43,235 bases of DNA from Deltaproteobacteria bacterium (GCA_022843175.1 JALHOE010000053.1:1-43235), one strand, 5' to 3'; positions 7,543 through 16,553 are shown, counted from the stretch's first letter. A program made the numbers and translations. Notes: generated by a model not told the origin, from the letters alone.

Positions 7543-8835
7543 ATGTCAGGTCCTCCCGCCCGCTCGCCGCTTAGCTTGCGCGCGGTGGACGAGCGCACCA
7601 ACCTCACCTGGCTCATCAAGCTCCGCTGGGGCGCGGTCGCGAGCGAGGCCGCGCTGATCGTCCTCGCCGACCGCTTCACGGTCGCGCTCCCGCTCGGACG
7701 GCTGTTCGCGGTGCTGGCGCTGGTGCTCGCGACCAACGTCGCGCTCGTCGTGTACGGCCGGGCACGCGAGGGGCTGCTCACGGCCGTCCTCGCGTTCGAC
7801 GTCCTGGCGCTCACCACGATGCTCGCCTTCACCGGCGGGCCGCTCAATCCGTTCAGCTCGCTCTACCTCGTCAACATCGCCCTCGCGGCGGTCGTGCTGT
7901 CGAGCCGCCACATCTGGGCGATCGTCGGGCTCTCGGCGGCCGGCTACGCCGCGCTGTTCGGCGAGAGCGTCTGGTCGGGTGACTTCTTCGGGCCCGACCA
8001 TGCGCGCCATATGCGCATCCACCTCCAGGGAATGTGGCTCGCGTTCATGGTCGCGGCCGTGTTCATCGGATACTTCGTGCACCGGGTCCAACGCGCGCTC
8101 GCTCTGCGCGAGGCCGAGCTGGCGCGGGTTCGGGCGCAGCAGGCGCGCACCGAGAAGCTGTCGGCGCTGGCGACCCTCGCGGCCGGCGCCGCGCACGAGC
8201 TCGCGACGCCGCTCTCCACGATCGCGGTCGTCGCGCGGGAGCTCTCGTCGCAGCTCTCCGGCGCCGCGCTCGAGGACGCGAGGCTCATCCGGCAAGAGGT
8301 CTCGCGCTGCCGCGCGGTGCTCGATCAGCTCGCCGCCGACGCGGGCGGGACGGTGGGGGACGAGCCGGCGCTGATCACGGTGCCCGCGCTCCTCGACCTC
8401 GCGCGCGCCGGGCTCGCGGACGTCCCGCGGATCGAGACGGACGTCGCGCCCGAGCTCTCGGTGCGGGCGCCGCCGCGGTCGCTCGCGCTCGCACTCCGCT
8501 CGGTCCTCAAGAACGCGCAGGACGCGTCGACGCCGGAGCGCCCGGTCGTCGTGCACGCGCACGAGAGCGAACGAAAGGTCACCATCGAGGTCGAGGACAC
8601 CGGCAGCGGCATGGACGCGAGCACGCTCGCGCGCGTCGGCGATCCGTTCTTCACCACCAAGGAGCCGGGACGGGGAATGGGGCTCGGGATGTTCCTCACG
8701 CGCTCGGTGCTCGAGCAGCTCGGGGGCGACGTGCGCATCGATTCGAGAGAGGGCCGCGGCACCACCGTGGTCCTCTCGCTGCCCTTCCCCATGGAGGAAC
8801 GCGATGGACGCCGAGTCGCTGCTGCTCGTCGATGA
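7543..8835 (+). CDS. regB: RegB/PrrB-type redox sensor histidine kinase
   Basis: A 430-residue membrane kinase. About six transmembrane helices occupy residues 22-180. They include GGPLNPF (98-104), which matches the GGxxNPF heptapeptide known as the quinone-sensing site of RegB. The H-box AAGAAHELATPLSTIA (phospho-His 218) is the RegB version, and a Cys at 256 in QEVSRCRAVL lies where RegB carries its redox-active Cys. The ATPase domain shows N (LKNAQDAS), G1 (DTGSGM), F (DPFFTTK) and G2 (GRGMGLGMF) boxes. In known systems RegB responds to the ubiquinone pool and thiol state. It overlaps its partner regulator by 32 bp. A weak GAGGA ribosome site precedes ATG 7543. Confidence 0.92.
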   Translation: MSGPPARSPLSLRAVDERTNLTWLIKLRWGAVASEAALIVLADRFTVALPLGRLFAVLALVLATNVALVVYGRAREGLLTAVLAFDVLALTTMLAFTGGPLNPFSSLYLVNIALAAVVLSSRHIWAIVGLSAAGYAALFGESVWSGDFFGPDHARHMRIHLQGMWLAFMVAAVFIGYFVHRVQRALALREAELARVRAQQARTEKLSALATLAAGAAHELATPLSTIAVVARELSSQLSGAALEDARLIRQEVSRCRAVLDQLAADAGGTVGDEPALITVPALLDLARAGLADVPRIETDVAPELSVRAPPRSLALALRSVLKNAQDASTPERPVVVHAHESERKVTIEVEDTGSGMDASTLARVGDPFFTTKEPGRGMGLGMFLTRSVLEQLGGDVRIDSREGRGTTVVLSLPFPMEERDGRRVAAARR

Positions 8836-9337
8836 CGACGCGGTGTTCCGCCCGCGGCTCGCGCGCGCGTTGCGCGAGCGGGGCTTCGAGGTGCGCGAGG
8901 CCGGCGGCTACGACGAGGCGCTCGCGGCCGCGCGCGAGGAGTCGCCGGAGCAGGCGCTCGTCGATCTGCGCATGCCGGGCCGCTCCGGGCTCGAGGTGGT
9001 GCGCGATCTGCGGGCGCTCGACGCCTCCACGCAAATCCTCGTGCTCACCGGCTATGGGAGCATCGCCACCGCCGTCGAAGCCATGCGGCTCGGCGCGCTC
9101 GGCTACCTCACCAAGCCCGCCGACGTCGAAGAGATCCTCGCCGCGTTCGAACGCGCGAAGAAGCCGCCGCTCACGAGCCTCCCGGAGCTCGAGGCGCCCT
9201 CGCTCGCGCGCGCCGAGTGGGAGCACATCCAGCGAGTGCTCGCCGACTCGACGGGCAACGTCTCGGAGGCCGCGCGCCGCCTCGGCCTCCACCGCCGCTC
9301 GCTGCAGCGAAAGCTCCAGCGGCACGCGCCGCGCTAA
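8804..9337 (+). CDS. regA: RegA/PrrA-type response regulator with Fis-like HTH
   Basis: A 177-residue regulator: receiver at 1-120 with DDD (10-12), phospho-Asp 54 in ALVDLRMPG, LTGYGSIATAVEAM (the strongly conserved RegA helix region) and the Lys of LTKPAD. A short proline-containing linker leads to a C-terminal Fis-type helix-turn-helix, EWEHIQRVLADSTGNVSEAA followed by RRLGLHRRSLQRKL, almost the RegA/ActR consensus. In proteobacteria RegA controls respiration, cytochrome and carbon/nitrogen genes. The gene overlaps regB by 32 bp and converges, with overlapping stop codons, on the redoxin/cytochrome operon, which is an obvious candidate target. Confidence 0.93.
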   Translation: MDAESLLLVDDDAVFRPRLARALRERGFEVREAGGYDEALAAAREESPEQALVDLRMPGRSGLEVVRDLRALDASTQILVLTGYGSIATAVEAMRLGALGYLTKPADVEEILAAFERAKKPPLTSLPELEAPSLARAEWEHIQRVLADSTGNVSEAARRLGLHRRSLQRKLQRHAPR

Positions 9338-9720
9338 CGATCGAGCGTGTGGCAGGCGAAGCAGTCCGACTTCTTGCCGAGCAGCCGCGATAGCTCGGGC
9401 GTGACCTGCTCCTTCATGAAGCGCTCGAGCTCGTCGTGGTGCATCGCCTCGCGCGGATCCTCCAGGAGCAGGTCCGGGTTCGGCATCTTATAGCGGCGCG
9501 CCTCGCCGTCGGCGCCGTGGCACGTCGCGCAGGTCGTCTTCGGGTAGCGGTGCTCGTCGAACCGCGCGAACACGCGCTCCATCGCGGGCGTGAACGTGGT
9601 CTGCATGTACGCGAGCCGCTCGTCGTACGACATCGCGTCCCACGACCGGGTGCGCGGGCTCCGCGCGGCCGTGCACGCGGCGAGCAGCATGGCGGCGGCT
9701 ACCACTTGCGCAGAACGCAT
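9334..9720 (-). CDS. Dihaem c-type cytochrome lipoprotein
   Basis: A 128-residue exported lipoprotein: hydrophobic start ending in lipobox LLAAC (Cys 16), then two haem-attachment motifs, CATCH (64-68) and CFACH (120-124) near the C-terminus. It should be anchored on the periplasmic face and carry electrons. Last gene of the minus-strand redox operon. Its start at 9720 lies inside the end of the redoxin gene (22-bp overlap), and its TAG stop overlaps the regA stop from the other strand. There is no catalytic domain, so it is probably an electron carrier for the redoxin or a partner enzyme. Confidence 0.88.
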   Translation of the reverse strand: MRSAQVVAAAMLLAACTAARSPRTRSWDAMSYDERLAYMQTTFTPAMERVFARFDEHRYPKTTCATCHGADGEARRYKMPNPDLLLEDPREAMHHDELERFMKEQVTPELSRLLGKKSDCFACHTLDR

Positions 9721-10256
9721 CCGAGCGCCTTTCCCTCCGGGCGGCGCGGCGCCTTTCCGGCCAGGAGATCGTCGAGGGCGTCCTTCACGTACGGCGTCGC
9801 GCCGTCGTGGAGCTTGCGCTTGTCGGAGTCGATGCCGCCGCGGTAGCGGACCCGGGCCTCGCGATCGAGCACCACGGTGAAGGTCGCGTACTCGGCCCCG
9901 AGCGCGTTGGCCAACCGCGCGCGCGCGTCGACGACCACCGGGAACGGGAGCTCGAGCTCGCTCTTCGCGGCCGCGGCGCGCGCGGGCGTCGCGCCGACCT
10001 CGGAGTCGACCGCGAGGAACTGCACGCCCTTCGGCGCATAGATGGCCGACAGGTCGCGCAGACGCGCGAGGTGGGCGTGCAGACACGGACAATCGGCGGC
10101 GAGAAAGACGAGGACCGTGAGCGGAGCGCGCGCGGCGATCTCCCGGAGAGGGCGCTCGCCGTCGGGCGCGAGCAGCACGACCTTCTCCGGCGTGGTGGGC
10201 GTGGGGGTGGAGCACGCGGCAAGGAGAAACGGCAAGAGGACGAGGAGTGCTCTCAT
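9699..10256 (-). CDS. Redoxin (AhpC/TSA-like) lipoprotein with CPC motif
   Basis: A 185-residue thioredoxin-fold protein. The N-terminus has lipobox LLAAC (Cys 15). The active site is DCPCLHAH with Cys 56 and 58, a CPC rather than a classical CxxC, and the protein ends in GCVLRKW, a Cys-containing tail seen in redoxin proteins of this type. Fold landmarks include VLVFLAADCPC, VQFLAVDSE and FPVVVDARARLANALGAEYA. Likely a periplasmic thiol peroxidase or disulfide-handling protein. ATGA overlap with the upstream barrel gene and 22-bp overlap with the cytochrome gene place it firmly in the operon; the pairing with a dihaem cytochrome suggests haem-linked electron flow. Confidence 0.85.
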   Translation of the reverse strand: MRALLVLLPFLLAACSTPTPTTPEKVVLLAPDGERPLREIAARAPLTVLVFLAADCPCLHAHLARLRDLSAIYAPKGVQFLAVDSEVGATPARAAAAKSELELPFPVVVDARARLANALGAEYATFTVVLDREARVRYRGGIDSDKRKLHDGATPYVKDALDDLLAGKAPRRPEGKALGCVLRKW

Positions 10257-11173
10257 AGGTACGACCAGATGACGCCGAGGGTGGCGCCGGTGGTGACGGG
10301 TTGATTCATGCCGAACGAGGAGCGCGGCGGGTTGGCGGAGACGCTCGCGAGCAGGCGCAGCTGATCGCCGAGCGGCACCATGCCGGCGACGCTCAACGAG
10401 ATCACCCGCCGCGCGCTCTCGGGCACGCGCGCGCCGTTCGCGGTCGCGTCGCCCTCGGCCATGTACGACGCGATCACGGCGGCGGTGGCACCGCTCTCGA
10501 ACGCGTGGCCCGCCGAGAGCAAGAGCGTGTACTGCGGCGCGAGGCGCATCTGCGTGGTGCCGACGGTCCGCGCCGTGCGGAGCGAGGCGAGACCGCTGAC
10601 GCCGAAGAACCACGCGCCGAACGCCTGCTCGAGGGCGACTCCGCCGTTGACCTGCACGGCGCCGATCCCAGTGGCGTCGGTCGCGAGCGGGTTCCTCGCG
10701 GCCTCGGCGGTGCGCCCGGTCGGCAGGGTGACACCCGCGAGGAGGCCGAGCCCGGGCACGAGCTGCGACTGCCCGGCGAGCAGCACGTCGTAGCGCGCGG
10801 CGAAGTTGATGTCGCCGAGCCCGCCGCCGGTGGACGAGCGCCCGGCGGCCCGACGGTGCGTCTCGACGAACGGGACGAGGGCCGCGACCTGCCCGCGCTT
10901 CAGCACTCGGATCGCGCCGAACACGTTCTGCTCGAAGTTGAGCTCGCGCGCGTGGCTCGGGGTGGGCACGTACTCGCCGCGCGCGTCGTGCGAGCCGAGG
11001 TGGTGCGCCGCGCGGAGCTGCAGGCCGACGAGCGCGTCGTCGTCGAGCACGAGGCGCGCGGGCGTGACGACGCCGGAGCCCGCGCAGCAGGCCTGCGCGT
11101 GCGCCGGCGCCGCTCGGAGGAGCAGCGCGAGCGCGAGGGCGCTAGCGAACGTCGACCGGGATGATGGCGACAT
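10253..11173 (-). CDS. Outer-membrane beta-barrel-like protein
   Basis: A 306-residue exported protein with a clear signal peptide (cleavage after APAHAQ), then ACCAGSG. The mature part alternates polar and hydrophobic residues, with Gly/aromatic-rich strand patterns (VALVPFVETHRR, GLGDINFAARYDVLL, GVTLPTGRTAEAARNP, GVIWSYL with an aromatic-near C-terminus), as in transporter-like outer-membrane barrels. The specific ligand is unknown. Its start lies 32 bp inside the end of the FixH-like gene and its stop overlaps the redoxin start (ATGA). Confidence 0.75.
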   Translation of the reverse strand: MSPSSRSTFASALALALLLRAAPAHAQACCAGSGVVTPARLVLDDDALVGLQLRAAHHLGSHDARGEYVPTPSHARELNFEQNVFGAIRVLKRGQVAALVPFVETHRRAAGRSSTGGGLGDINFAARYDVLLAGQSQLVPGLGLLAGVTLPTGRTAEAARNPLATDATGIGAVQVNGGVALEQAFGAWFFGVSGLASLRTARTVGTTQMRLAPQYTLLLSAGHAFESGATAAVIASYMAEGDATANGARVPESARRVISLSVAGMVPLGDQLRLLASVSANPPRSSFGMNQPVTTGATLGVIWSYL

Positions 11174-11555
11174 CGTTCGCTGCTCCGGTGATGTTCATCC
11201 GCAGATCCCACCGCCCGGCCATGAACAGATCGACGTCCTCGGCGAGGTACACGCCGCCCCCTTTCGCGGTGACGCGCGGGACCACCGGCGTGCCGTGCCC
11301 CATCGAGGGCATCTCCGGCGCGATGTCGAGGACGAGCCCGTCGACCGCGGCGGCCCTCGCGTCGGTGATCGTGATCCGCGCGGTGACGGTGCCGCGCGAC
11401 GGCGGCTGCTCGGGCGAAGTGAACACCGCCACGCGCAGCTTGCCGTCTCGGCTCGTCACCGTGGTGAGCGGCTCCTGCTTGAAGGTCGAGTCCACCGGCG
11501 CCGCAGAGCCGCCGCAGGCCATCGTCAGCGCCAGCGCCAGCAGCGAACGCGTCAT
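11142..11555 (-). CDS. YtkA/FixH-like lipoprotein
   Basis: A 137-residue lipoprotein (lipobox TMAC, Cys 14). The single domain has an immunoglobulin-like FixH/YtkA pattern: RGTVTARITITDARAAAVDG, EMPSMGHGTPVVPRVTAKGG, GVYLAEDVDLFMAGRWDLRM. The MPSMGHG segment brings Met and His together, a possible copper ligand set, and FixH-like proteins are tied to copper delivery or oxidase assembly in other bacteria. Acting in the periplasm is certain only as far as the lipobox goes. It is joined by an ATGA overlap to the upstream lipoprotein gene and overlaps the barrel gene. Confidence 0.82.
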   Translation of the reverse strand: MTRSLLALALTMACGGSAAPVDSTFKQEPLTTVTSRDGKLRVAVFTSPEQPPSRGTVTARITITDARAAAVDGLVLDIAPEMPSMGHGTPVVPRVTAKGGGVYLAEDVDLFMAGRWDLRMNITGAANDVAIIPVDVR

Positions 11556-12451
11556 GGCGTCACCTTGAACGTCGCGGCTGCGTTGCTGGCGCCGGGTGCC
11601 TCGCCGTCGGTGGTGTAGTCCTTGCCGTTGATCTTGAGCTTCACCCGCACCGGCGACGCGAGGGAGACGGCGGCCGTGCAGCGCGCCGTCGCGTCGCAGG
11701 TCATGGGCGTCCAGGTCGCGCCGTCGGTCGACGCCGCGAGCTCGAGCGTCTCGATCGTGAGCGCATCGGTGAGCTTCAACCCGGTGGTCACCGGCGGCCA
11801 CACCATCATCCCCTCGAGGACGGTGGCGACGAAGACGGTGACGCGGTCCGCGGCGAACGTGTCGCGGAAGATCACGTAGTTGCGCGGCTTCGCCGAGCCC
11901 ATCGCGGCGATGGTGTCGCTCGCGTTCTTCAGCATCACGTGCGTGGTGTCGGTGCCCGCGGCCGGCTTGACCGTGACGGCGAGGCTGACCGGCGCCTGGT
12001 CGCCGATCGCGACGTTGAGCTTCCAATCGCCCGCGGGGTTTCCGCTCGCATCGACCGACGCCATCGTGAAGAACAGCGTCGCGTCGTAGGTCCCGGGCGT
12101 TGCGGTCTCGCGCACGGCGTCCACCGGGACCGGGTTCCCGTGCGACATCTTCGACATCGCCATCACCGGCGTGATCTTGATCGTCGGGGCGAGCCCCGTG
12201 GCCGGCGCGCCGCCGCGGGTGACGCGAAGCTGGACCGTGCTCTTTCCGACGGTCAGCGCGCCCTCGCCGGTCGAGACCACGTAGGCGCCGGAGACCTCGG
12301 CCGCTGCATCCGGTGCGGCGACCTCTGCGGCGGCGTCGGTCGGCGCGGCGTCGATCGGCGCGGCGTCGTGATCCTCCGGATGCGCCGCCGGCTCGGCGCT
12401 GCTGCAGGCGAGGAGACCAAGGCTGAGGAATGCGATGCGGTGTGAGGACAT
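11552..12451 (-). CDS. Lipoprotein with FixH/YtkA-like N-terminal domain and a second domain of unknown function
   Basis: About 299 residues from ATG 12451, which puts the lipobox LGLLAC in the right place; an ATG at 12487 would add 12 residues before the signal. After a DAAPIDAAPTDAA linker comes a FixH-like domain with MAMSKMSHG, the same Met/His cluster theme as the next gene, then GTYDATLFFTM and GDWKLNVAIGDQAPV. The C-terminal half (AGTDTTHVMLKNASDTIAA onward) is a second beta-rich domain that I do not recognise. First gene of the five-gene redox operon; the 195 bp upstream should carry its promoter. Confidence 0.78.
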   Translation of the reverse strand: MSSHRIAFLSLGLLACSSAEPAAHPEDHDAAPIDAAPTDAAAEVAAPDAAAEVSGAYVVSTGEGALTVGKSTVQLRVTRGGAPATGLAPTIKITPVMAMSKMSHGNPVPVDAVRETATPGTYDATLFFTMASVDASGNPAGDWKLNVAIGDQAPVSLAVTVKPAAGTDTTHVMLKNASDTIAAMGSAKPRNYVIFRDTFAADRVTVFVATVLEGMMVWPPVTTGLKLTDALTIETLELAASTDGATWTPMTCDATARCTAAVSLASPVRVKLKINGKDYTTDGEAPGASNAAATFKVTP

Positions 12452-12646
12452 GTTGGTGACGCGGAGATTGAGTCTCGGCGCCGCCATCCACCATGCGACA
12501 CGCTGTCGCAGGTCGACGCGCGGGTGACTTTCGTCAGCCCGGCTTCAGCGGTCGAGCGCGCGCAGCTCTTCGTCGATCCGTGCGTCTTCCTCGGCGGTCC
12601 GTGAGGACGCTGACGCCGCGGACTCTTGCGAGCCGCGGCCGAGCGA
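12452..12646. other. Gap upstream of the redox operon
   Basis: 195 bp between the BNR lipoprotein stop and the operon's first start. It should contain the operon promoter; no clear -35/-10 could be picked. The minus-strand frame of the BNR gene stays open for 33 codons past its TGA, to 12545, and that stretch has coding-like third-position GC. Confidence 0.5.
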
Positions 12647-15511
12647 TCACGGCTCCGGGCTACACGTCGCGCCCCGCACCGAAATCTCCTCCGCCCCGCT
12701 CCCGCGCAGCACCCACGCGTGCGCAAGATCGCGAGGCGTAACGAGCACCCTGGTCTTGGTGTCGTCGCCGGTGTGCTGTGCGCCGAGCGACTCGGTGCAC
12801 GCCGCGGTCGACCCCACGCGGAGCACGCGGTCGCTCCCGCGAAGGACGATCGGGGCGCTCTTCGGATCGTCGAGGTAGGCGACCTCGAGGACGCGGGTCG
12901 GATCCGCCGACGGCAGGCGGATGCCTCCCTTGATCTCGGCGCAGGCCGCCAACGGATCGTTCAGCGCGGCGAGCGAGGGGACGGTCAGGCCGTCGGGCGG
13001 ATCGTCGCCGAACGGGTCGAGCGGCTGAATGTACGTCGGCCCGACGATCGGCCCGTAGGCGATCGGAGACGGCGCGAGTCCGAGGAGCACCGGCCGGTTG
13101 TCGATCGCGCCCAACCTCGCGAGCGAGCCCATCGTCCACACCTTCGTGCGGAACGTCTTCCCGAAGTCGAGCGTCTCGGTGATGACGTCGTCGTAGCCGT
13201 ACCGATCCTTGAACAGGAAGCGATCGCCGAGCCGAACGGCGGACGACGGATGAAACAAGTTCCCCGGCATGGTGGGTTGCCCGAAGAGCTGCACCTTGCC
13301 GTCGTTCGACGCGAAGAAGAGCCCGCTCACGTCGTCGAGCTGAACGACGATGCCCCCCTCGACGATCTCGCGCATGAACGACGAGTACGTGTTGAAGTGC
13401 TCGGGGCGCTTCAGGCCCTTGGCGTCGGCGTGGTGCACCTTGCCGGTGCGGGCCGACCACCACGCCACGTGGACGTCCATTCGCTCGGCGGGGATCGGGT
13501 TGCCCTGCGTCCACTCGGTGGCGTCGAACGACACCCTGGCGGCCGTGATGCCGCCGTCCACGATCGAGTGACCGTCGAAGTGCGCCCGGCCCTTCGGAGC
13601 CTTCCACGGCGGAAGGAGCGCCAGCGTTTGCAGCTTGTTGTCGCGGGCGATGAGCGCGGTGAGCGCGTCGGTCTTGCTCCTTGTCGCGAGGGCGAAGCGC
13701 ACGCCGCCGTCGAGCGCGGCCGACACGTCACCCAGCGCCTGCGGATGCTTGCTCCACGCTCCGGTCGGCGTACACCGCAGCTTGCGCGTGACCGGCGTGG
13801 GCGGCGCCGCCTTCGGTGGGTCACCCGCCACGAGCGCCATCGCGTCTTTGGGCACCGCGCCGAGGTCGAGCTCCCAACCGAGCCGCGCGGTCCCGCTGTC
13901 CACGCAGCCCGCCGCGCTGCACTCGCGAACGATGAACCCGTGGGGCGCGGGGACGCGCGTCCAGTGCAGCCCGTCGTCGTTGGTCTCCCAAGTCGACTCC
14001 CCGCCGTAGGCCAGACCGCGCGGGCCCGCGAAAGCGAAGTGGGTCAGCAGCGGAACGTGTCGACGCGGCAGCTTCTCCCCCTTCGCAGAGAGGGTCTCGA
14101 CGATGGTCGGAGTGTCGGACAGGTCCCCCGGGGTCCCGAGGAACGTCATGAGCTCGCCGGACTGGGTGACGTGTCGCGCGGCGACGCCGCCGGAGGGGAG
14201 CGACGTCGTGAGCACCCGCAGGTCGCTGCCGTCGACCCTCACGCTGGTGACGGTGTTCGACTTGGGGGTGTCCGAGAAGATCAACACCCGCTTCTGCGAG
14301 GTATCCGCGACGACGGAGCTCAACAGCTCATCGCTCGGGATGGCGAGATCCTTCCACGCGCTCCCGACGCGCAGACGGATCGGTCCACACGCCTTTCGTT
14401 TGCACTGCGCCTGCGACACCATGGTGCCGTCCTCGGCCACTGCCAGGTAATCGGGGGTGTCGAGCACCGTGGTGAGGGCGGTCCCGTCCGTGGTGCGAAG
14501 GACGCGCGTGCTCGGCGGCTTGTAGCTGGTGACGATGAACAGGACGCCTTCACCGTCGCCGCGCACCGAGAGCCCCGAGCCCTCGGGGAACGCGGGCAGC
14601 GGACGGGCGACCGCGCCGGGCTCGAGCCCGGAGATCGTGACCGACCCCGCCTCGTCCTCGGTGAGGGTCACCATTCGATCGCCGGCCAGGAGGAGCGTCC
14701 GCCGCGGCGTCTTATCGAGGATTCCCATCCCGTCCTTCGGTACCGAGCGCGCGGGGACCGGTTTGCCACCGAGCTCGAACGCCTCTTTCGGCCGATCGAA
14801 GCGGAGCGCGCTCTTCGCGATTCCGACGAGCCACACGTCGCCCGCGGCGTCGTTGTCGATCGCGGCGGCGCCCATTCCGCCGCTCGCGACCCTGGACCAG
14901 GTCGCGCCGCCATCGCTCGAGCGCATCACCCGCTGCGGGTGGAAGAGCGCGAACAAATCGCCGTCGCGATGGGGCGCGACGCCCACTGCGCGGGACACGG
15001 GCGAGAGGTTGAGCGCGACCGGCCGAAAGGTCCGCCCCTTGTCGATGGAGCGCGAGAGCCGCCCGGCCGCGTCGACGACCAGAATCCCGTTTCCGACAGC
15101 GGCCTTACTCTCCGGATCGAAGGTTGGCCCGGGGCGTGACTCGACGAACGCGCCGAGCGGCGAGTTGGCGATCCAGGTGTCGCCGTGGTGTCCCACGAAC
15201 ACGTAGCGCTCCTCGTCGCGGAGGAGCCCGAGGAGCCTGCTGCCGGCGAGGGTCTTCGCCGTTTCGATCGAGCCGTCCGCGCGGAAGAGCCACCGCTTGC
15301 CGTCGTACCCCGCCTGCAACATCCCGATGCCGGAGAGCTCGGTCTGCAGGCTCGGCGAGTAGAAATCGAGCCGCGGGTCGATCAGCCAGCGCACCGGCGC
15401 GCGTGGGCCGGGCGCGGGTGGCGCCACGGTGACCGGCTTCGGCGCCTCCGGCGTGACGACCGCGGCCGGCGCGCACGACAGCAGCACAAGGAGCAGCAGC
15501 GAAAACCGCAT
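12647..15511 (-). CDS. Large BNR/sortilin-type beta-propeller lipoprotein
   Basis: A 954-residue lipoprotein (lipobox LLSC, Cys 13) followed by a Pro/Ala/Val linker. The body is a repeated beta-propeller with BNR Asp-box motifs: SIDKGRTFRPV, SSDGGATWSRV, TNDDGLHWTRV and TLDFGKTFRTKVW. Asp-box propellers bind or process glycans or act as scaffolds; no sialidase catalytic set is visible, so an enzymatic role is not claimed. It is divergent from the LRR gene at 15613 (about 100 bp between them). A 33-codon open stretch after the stop codon is noted separately. Confidence 0.85.
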   Translation of the reverse strand: MRFSLLLLVLLSCAPAAVVTPEAPKPVTVAPPAPGPRAPVRWLIDPRLDFYSPSLQTELSGIGMLQAGYDGKRWLFRADGSIETAKTLAGSRLLGLLRDEERYVFVGHHGDTWIANSPLGAFVESRPGPTFDPESKAAVGNGILVVDAAGRLSRSIDKGRTFRPVALNLSPVSRAVGVAPHRDGDLFALFHPQRVMRSSDGGATWSRVASGGMGAAAIDNDAAGDVWLVGIAKSALRFDRPKEAFELGGKPVPARSVPKDGMGILDKTPRRTLLLAGDRMVTLTEDEAGSVTISGLEPGAVARPLPAFPEGSGLSVRGDGEGVLFIVTSYKPPSTRVLRTTDGTALTTVLDTPDYLAVAEDGTMVSQAQCKRKACGPIRLRVGSAWKDLAIPSDELLSSVVADTSQKRVLIFSDTPKSNTVTSVRVDGSDLRVLTTSLPSGGVAARHVTQSGELMTFLGTPGDLSDTPTIVETLSAKGEKLPRRHVPLLTHFAFAGPRGLAYGGESTWETNDDGLHWTRVPAPHGFIVRECSAAGCVDSGTARLGWELDLGAVPKDAMALVAGDPPKAAPPTPVTRKLRCTPTGAWSKHPQALGDVSAALDGGVRFALATRSKTDALTALIARDNKLQTLALLPPWKAPKGRAHFDGHSIVDGGITAARVSFDATEWTQGNPIPAERMDVHVAWWSARTGKVHHADAKGLKRPEHFNTYSSFMREIVEGGIVVQLDDVSGLFFASNDGKVQLFGQPTMPGNLFHPSSAVRLGDRFLFKDRYGYDDVITETLDFGKTFRTKVWTMGSLARLGAIDNRPVLLGLAPSPIAYGPIVGPTYIQPLDPFGDDPPDGLTVPSLAALNDPLAACAEIKGGIRLPSADPTRVLEVAYLDDPKSAPIVLRGSDRVLRVGSTAACTESLGAQHTGDDTKTRVLVTPRDLAHAWVLRGSGAEEISVRGATCSPEP

Positions 15512-15612
15512 CCCCCGAAGCTATCGCGTTTCACAGATCGCGCGCGACAGACTGGCGGGGCCTGATATGCACGCACGATGAGCGAACCGTACCGGCCGGG
15601 GAGGTAAGTAGC

Positions 15613-16536
15613 GTGGACTGGACCCTCACGTTTCGGGAGTCACAGCCGGTCACCGTCGAGCTGTGCGAGCAAGCCCTCTCGACGTTTGTGGGCGGCCCGG
15701 TCTCCACGCATCGTCCGTCGTTTCGGGGCAACCCACGCGACGGCTTCTTCCGCGAGCTGACGATCACGGCTCCATGTCCCTCGCGCGACCTGACGCTCGT
15801 CCTCTCGCTCGGCCAAGAGGCGTGGACCGAGGGGGACAATCCAGCGGCCACCACGAGCCTCGGCAGCCTTCGCCTCGACGCACCGGCGGCGTCCTTCGCC
15901 ACCAAGCTCGCGGCGTGGCACGCGCTGCGCGAAGCGTTTCATCCCCTCGGCTGGACCGATGCCACGCTGAGCTCTTTCCCTGCACCGATCGTCGACGAAG
16001 CCGAGGCCGCGGGCGAGAGGGAGCATGCGGCACGCCTCCGCGCCGAGATCACCGCAGCGCTCGTCGCCCGCGCGCGGAACGCGGAGCACTTCGAGGCCAG
16101 GCTGCACTCCTGCCGCGCCGACGACCTCGAAGCGGTCCTCGAGGCGTACGTCGCTCCCGAACGAATCGTCTTCGCGACGCTCGCCCACTGCGGGCTCCGC
16201 GCGCTGCCGAGGGCGCTCCTGCGCTTTCCGAACCTCGAGATCCTTCACCTCGACAGCAACGCCATCGACGGCAGCGCGCTCCGGGTCTCGTTCCCGAAGC
16301 TCTACATGTTGACGCTCTCCCGCTGCGCGATCCAAACGCTCGGTCGAGACGACCTCGCGGGCTTCCCCGCGCTCGCCCACCTCGACGCCTCGAGCTGCCC
16401 GCTGCGCGAGCTCGAACCGACCATCCTCGAGGCCTGCCCGAAGCTCGCTCGCGTCGATATCAGGGACACCCCGCTCGCGAACGATGTCGCTCAGCTCGCC
16501 GAGCTGCGCGCCCGATGGGCGAACGTCGTGTTCTAG
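15613..16536 (+). CDS. Leucine-rich-repeat protein
   Basis: A 307-residue soluble protein from GTG 15613, without a signal peptide. The N-terminal ~190 residues form a domain I do not recognise. Residues about 190-300 are leucine-rich repeats of the bacterial type: CGLRALPRALLRFPNLEILH, LDSNAID, FPKLYMLTLSRCAIQTL, FPALAHLDASSCPLREL and CPKLARVDIRDTPL. LRRs usually mediate protein binding. The stop converges on the glycoside-hydrolase-like gene 17 bp away. Function unknown; an intracellular binding or sensing protein is the simplest reading. Confidence 0.82.
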   Translation: MDWTLTFRESQPVTVELCEQALSTFVGGPVSTHRPSFRGNPRDGFFRELTITAPCPSRDLTLVLSLGQEAWTEGDNPAATTSLGSLRLDAPAASFATKLAAWHALREAFHPLGWTDATLSSFPAPIVDEAEAAGEREHAARLRAEITAALVARARNAEHFEARLHSCRADDLEAVLEAYVAPERIVFATLAHCGLRALPRALLRFPNLEILHLDSNAIDGSALRVSFPKLYMLTLSRCAIQTLGRDDLAGFPALAHLDASSCPLRELEPTILEACPKLARVDIRDTPLANDVAQLAELRARWANVVF

Positions 16537-16553
16537 AGCGCGTACCGAGTGCG

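Noticed and set aside
12626-15139. An 837-codon plus-strand open frame
   Set aside because: It is antisense to the BNR lipoprotein. Its translation is Arg/His-rich with no motifs, whereas the minus strand has a lipobox and BNR repeats.
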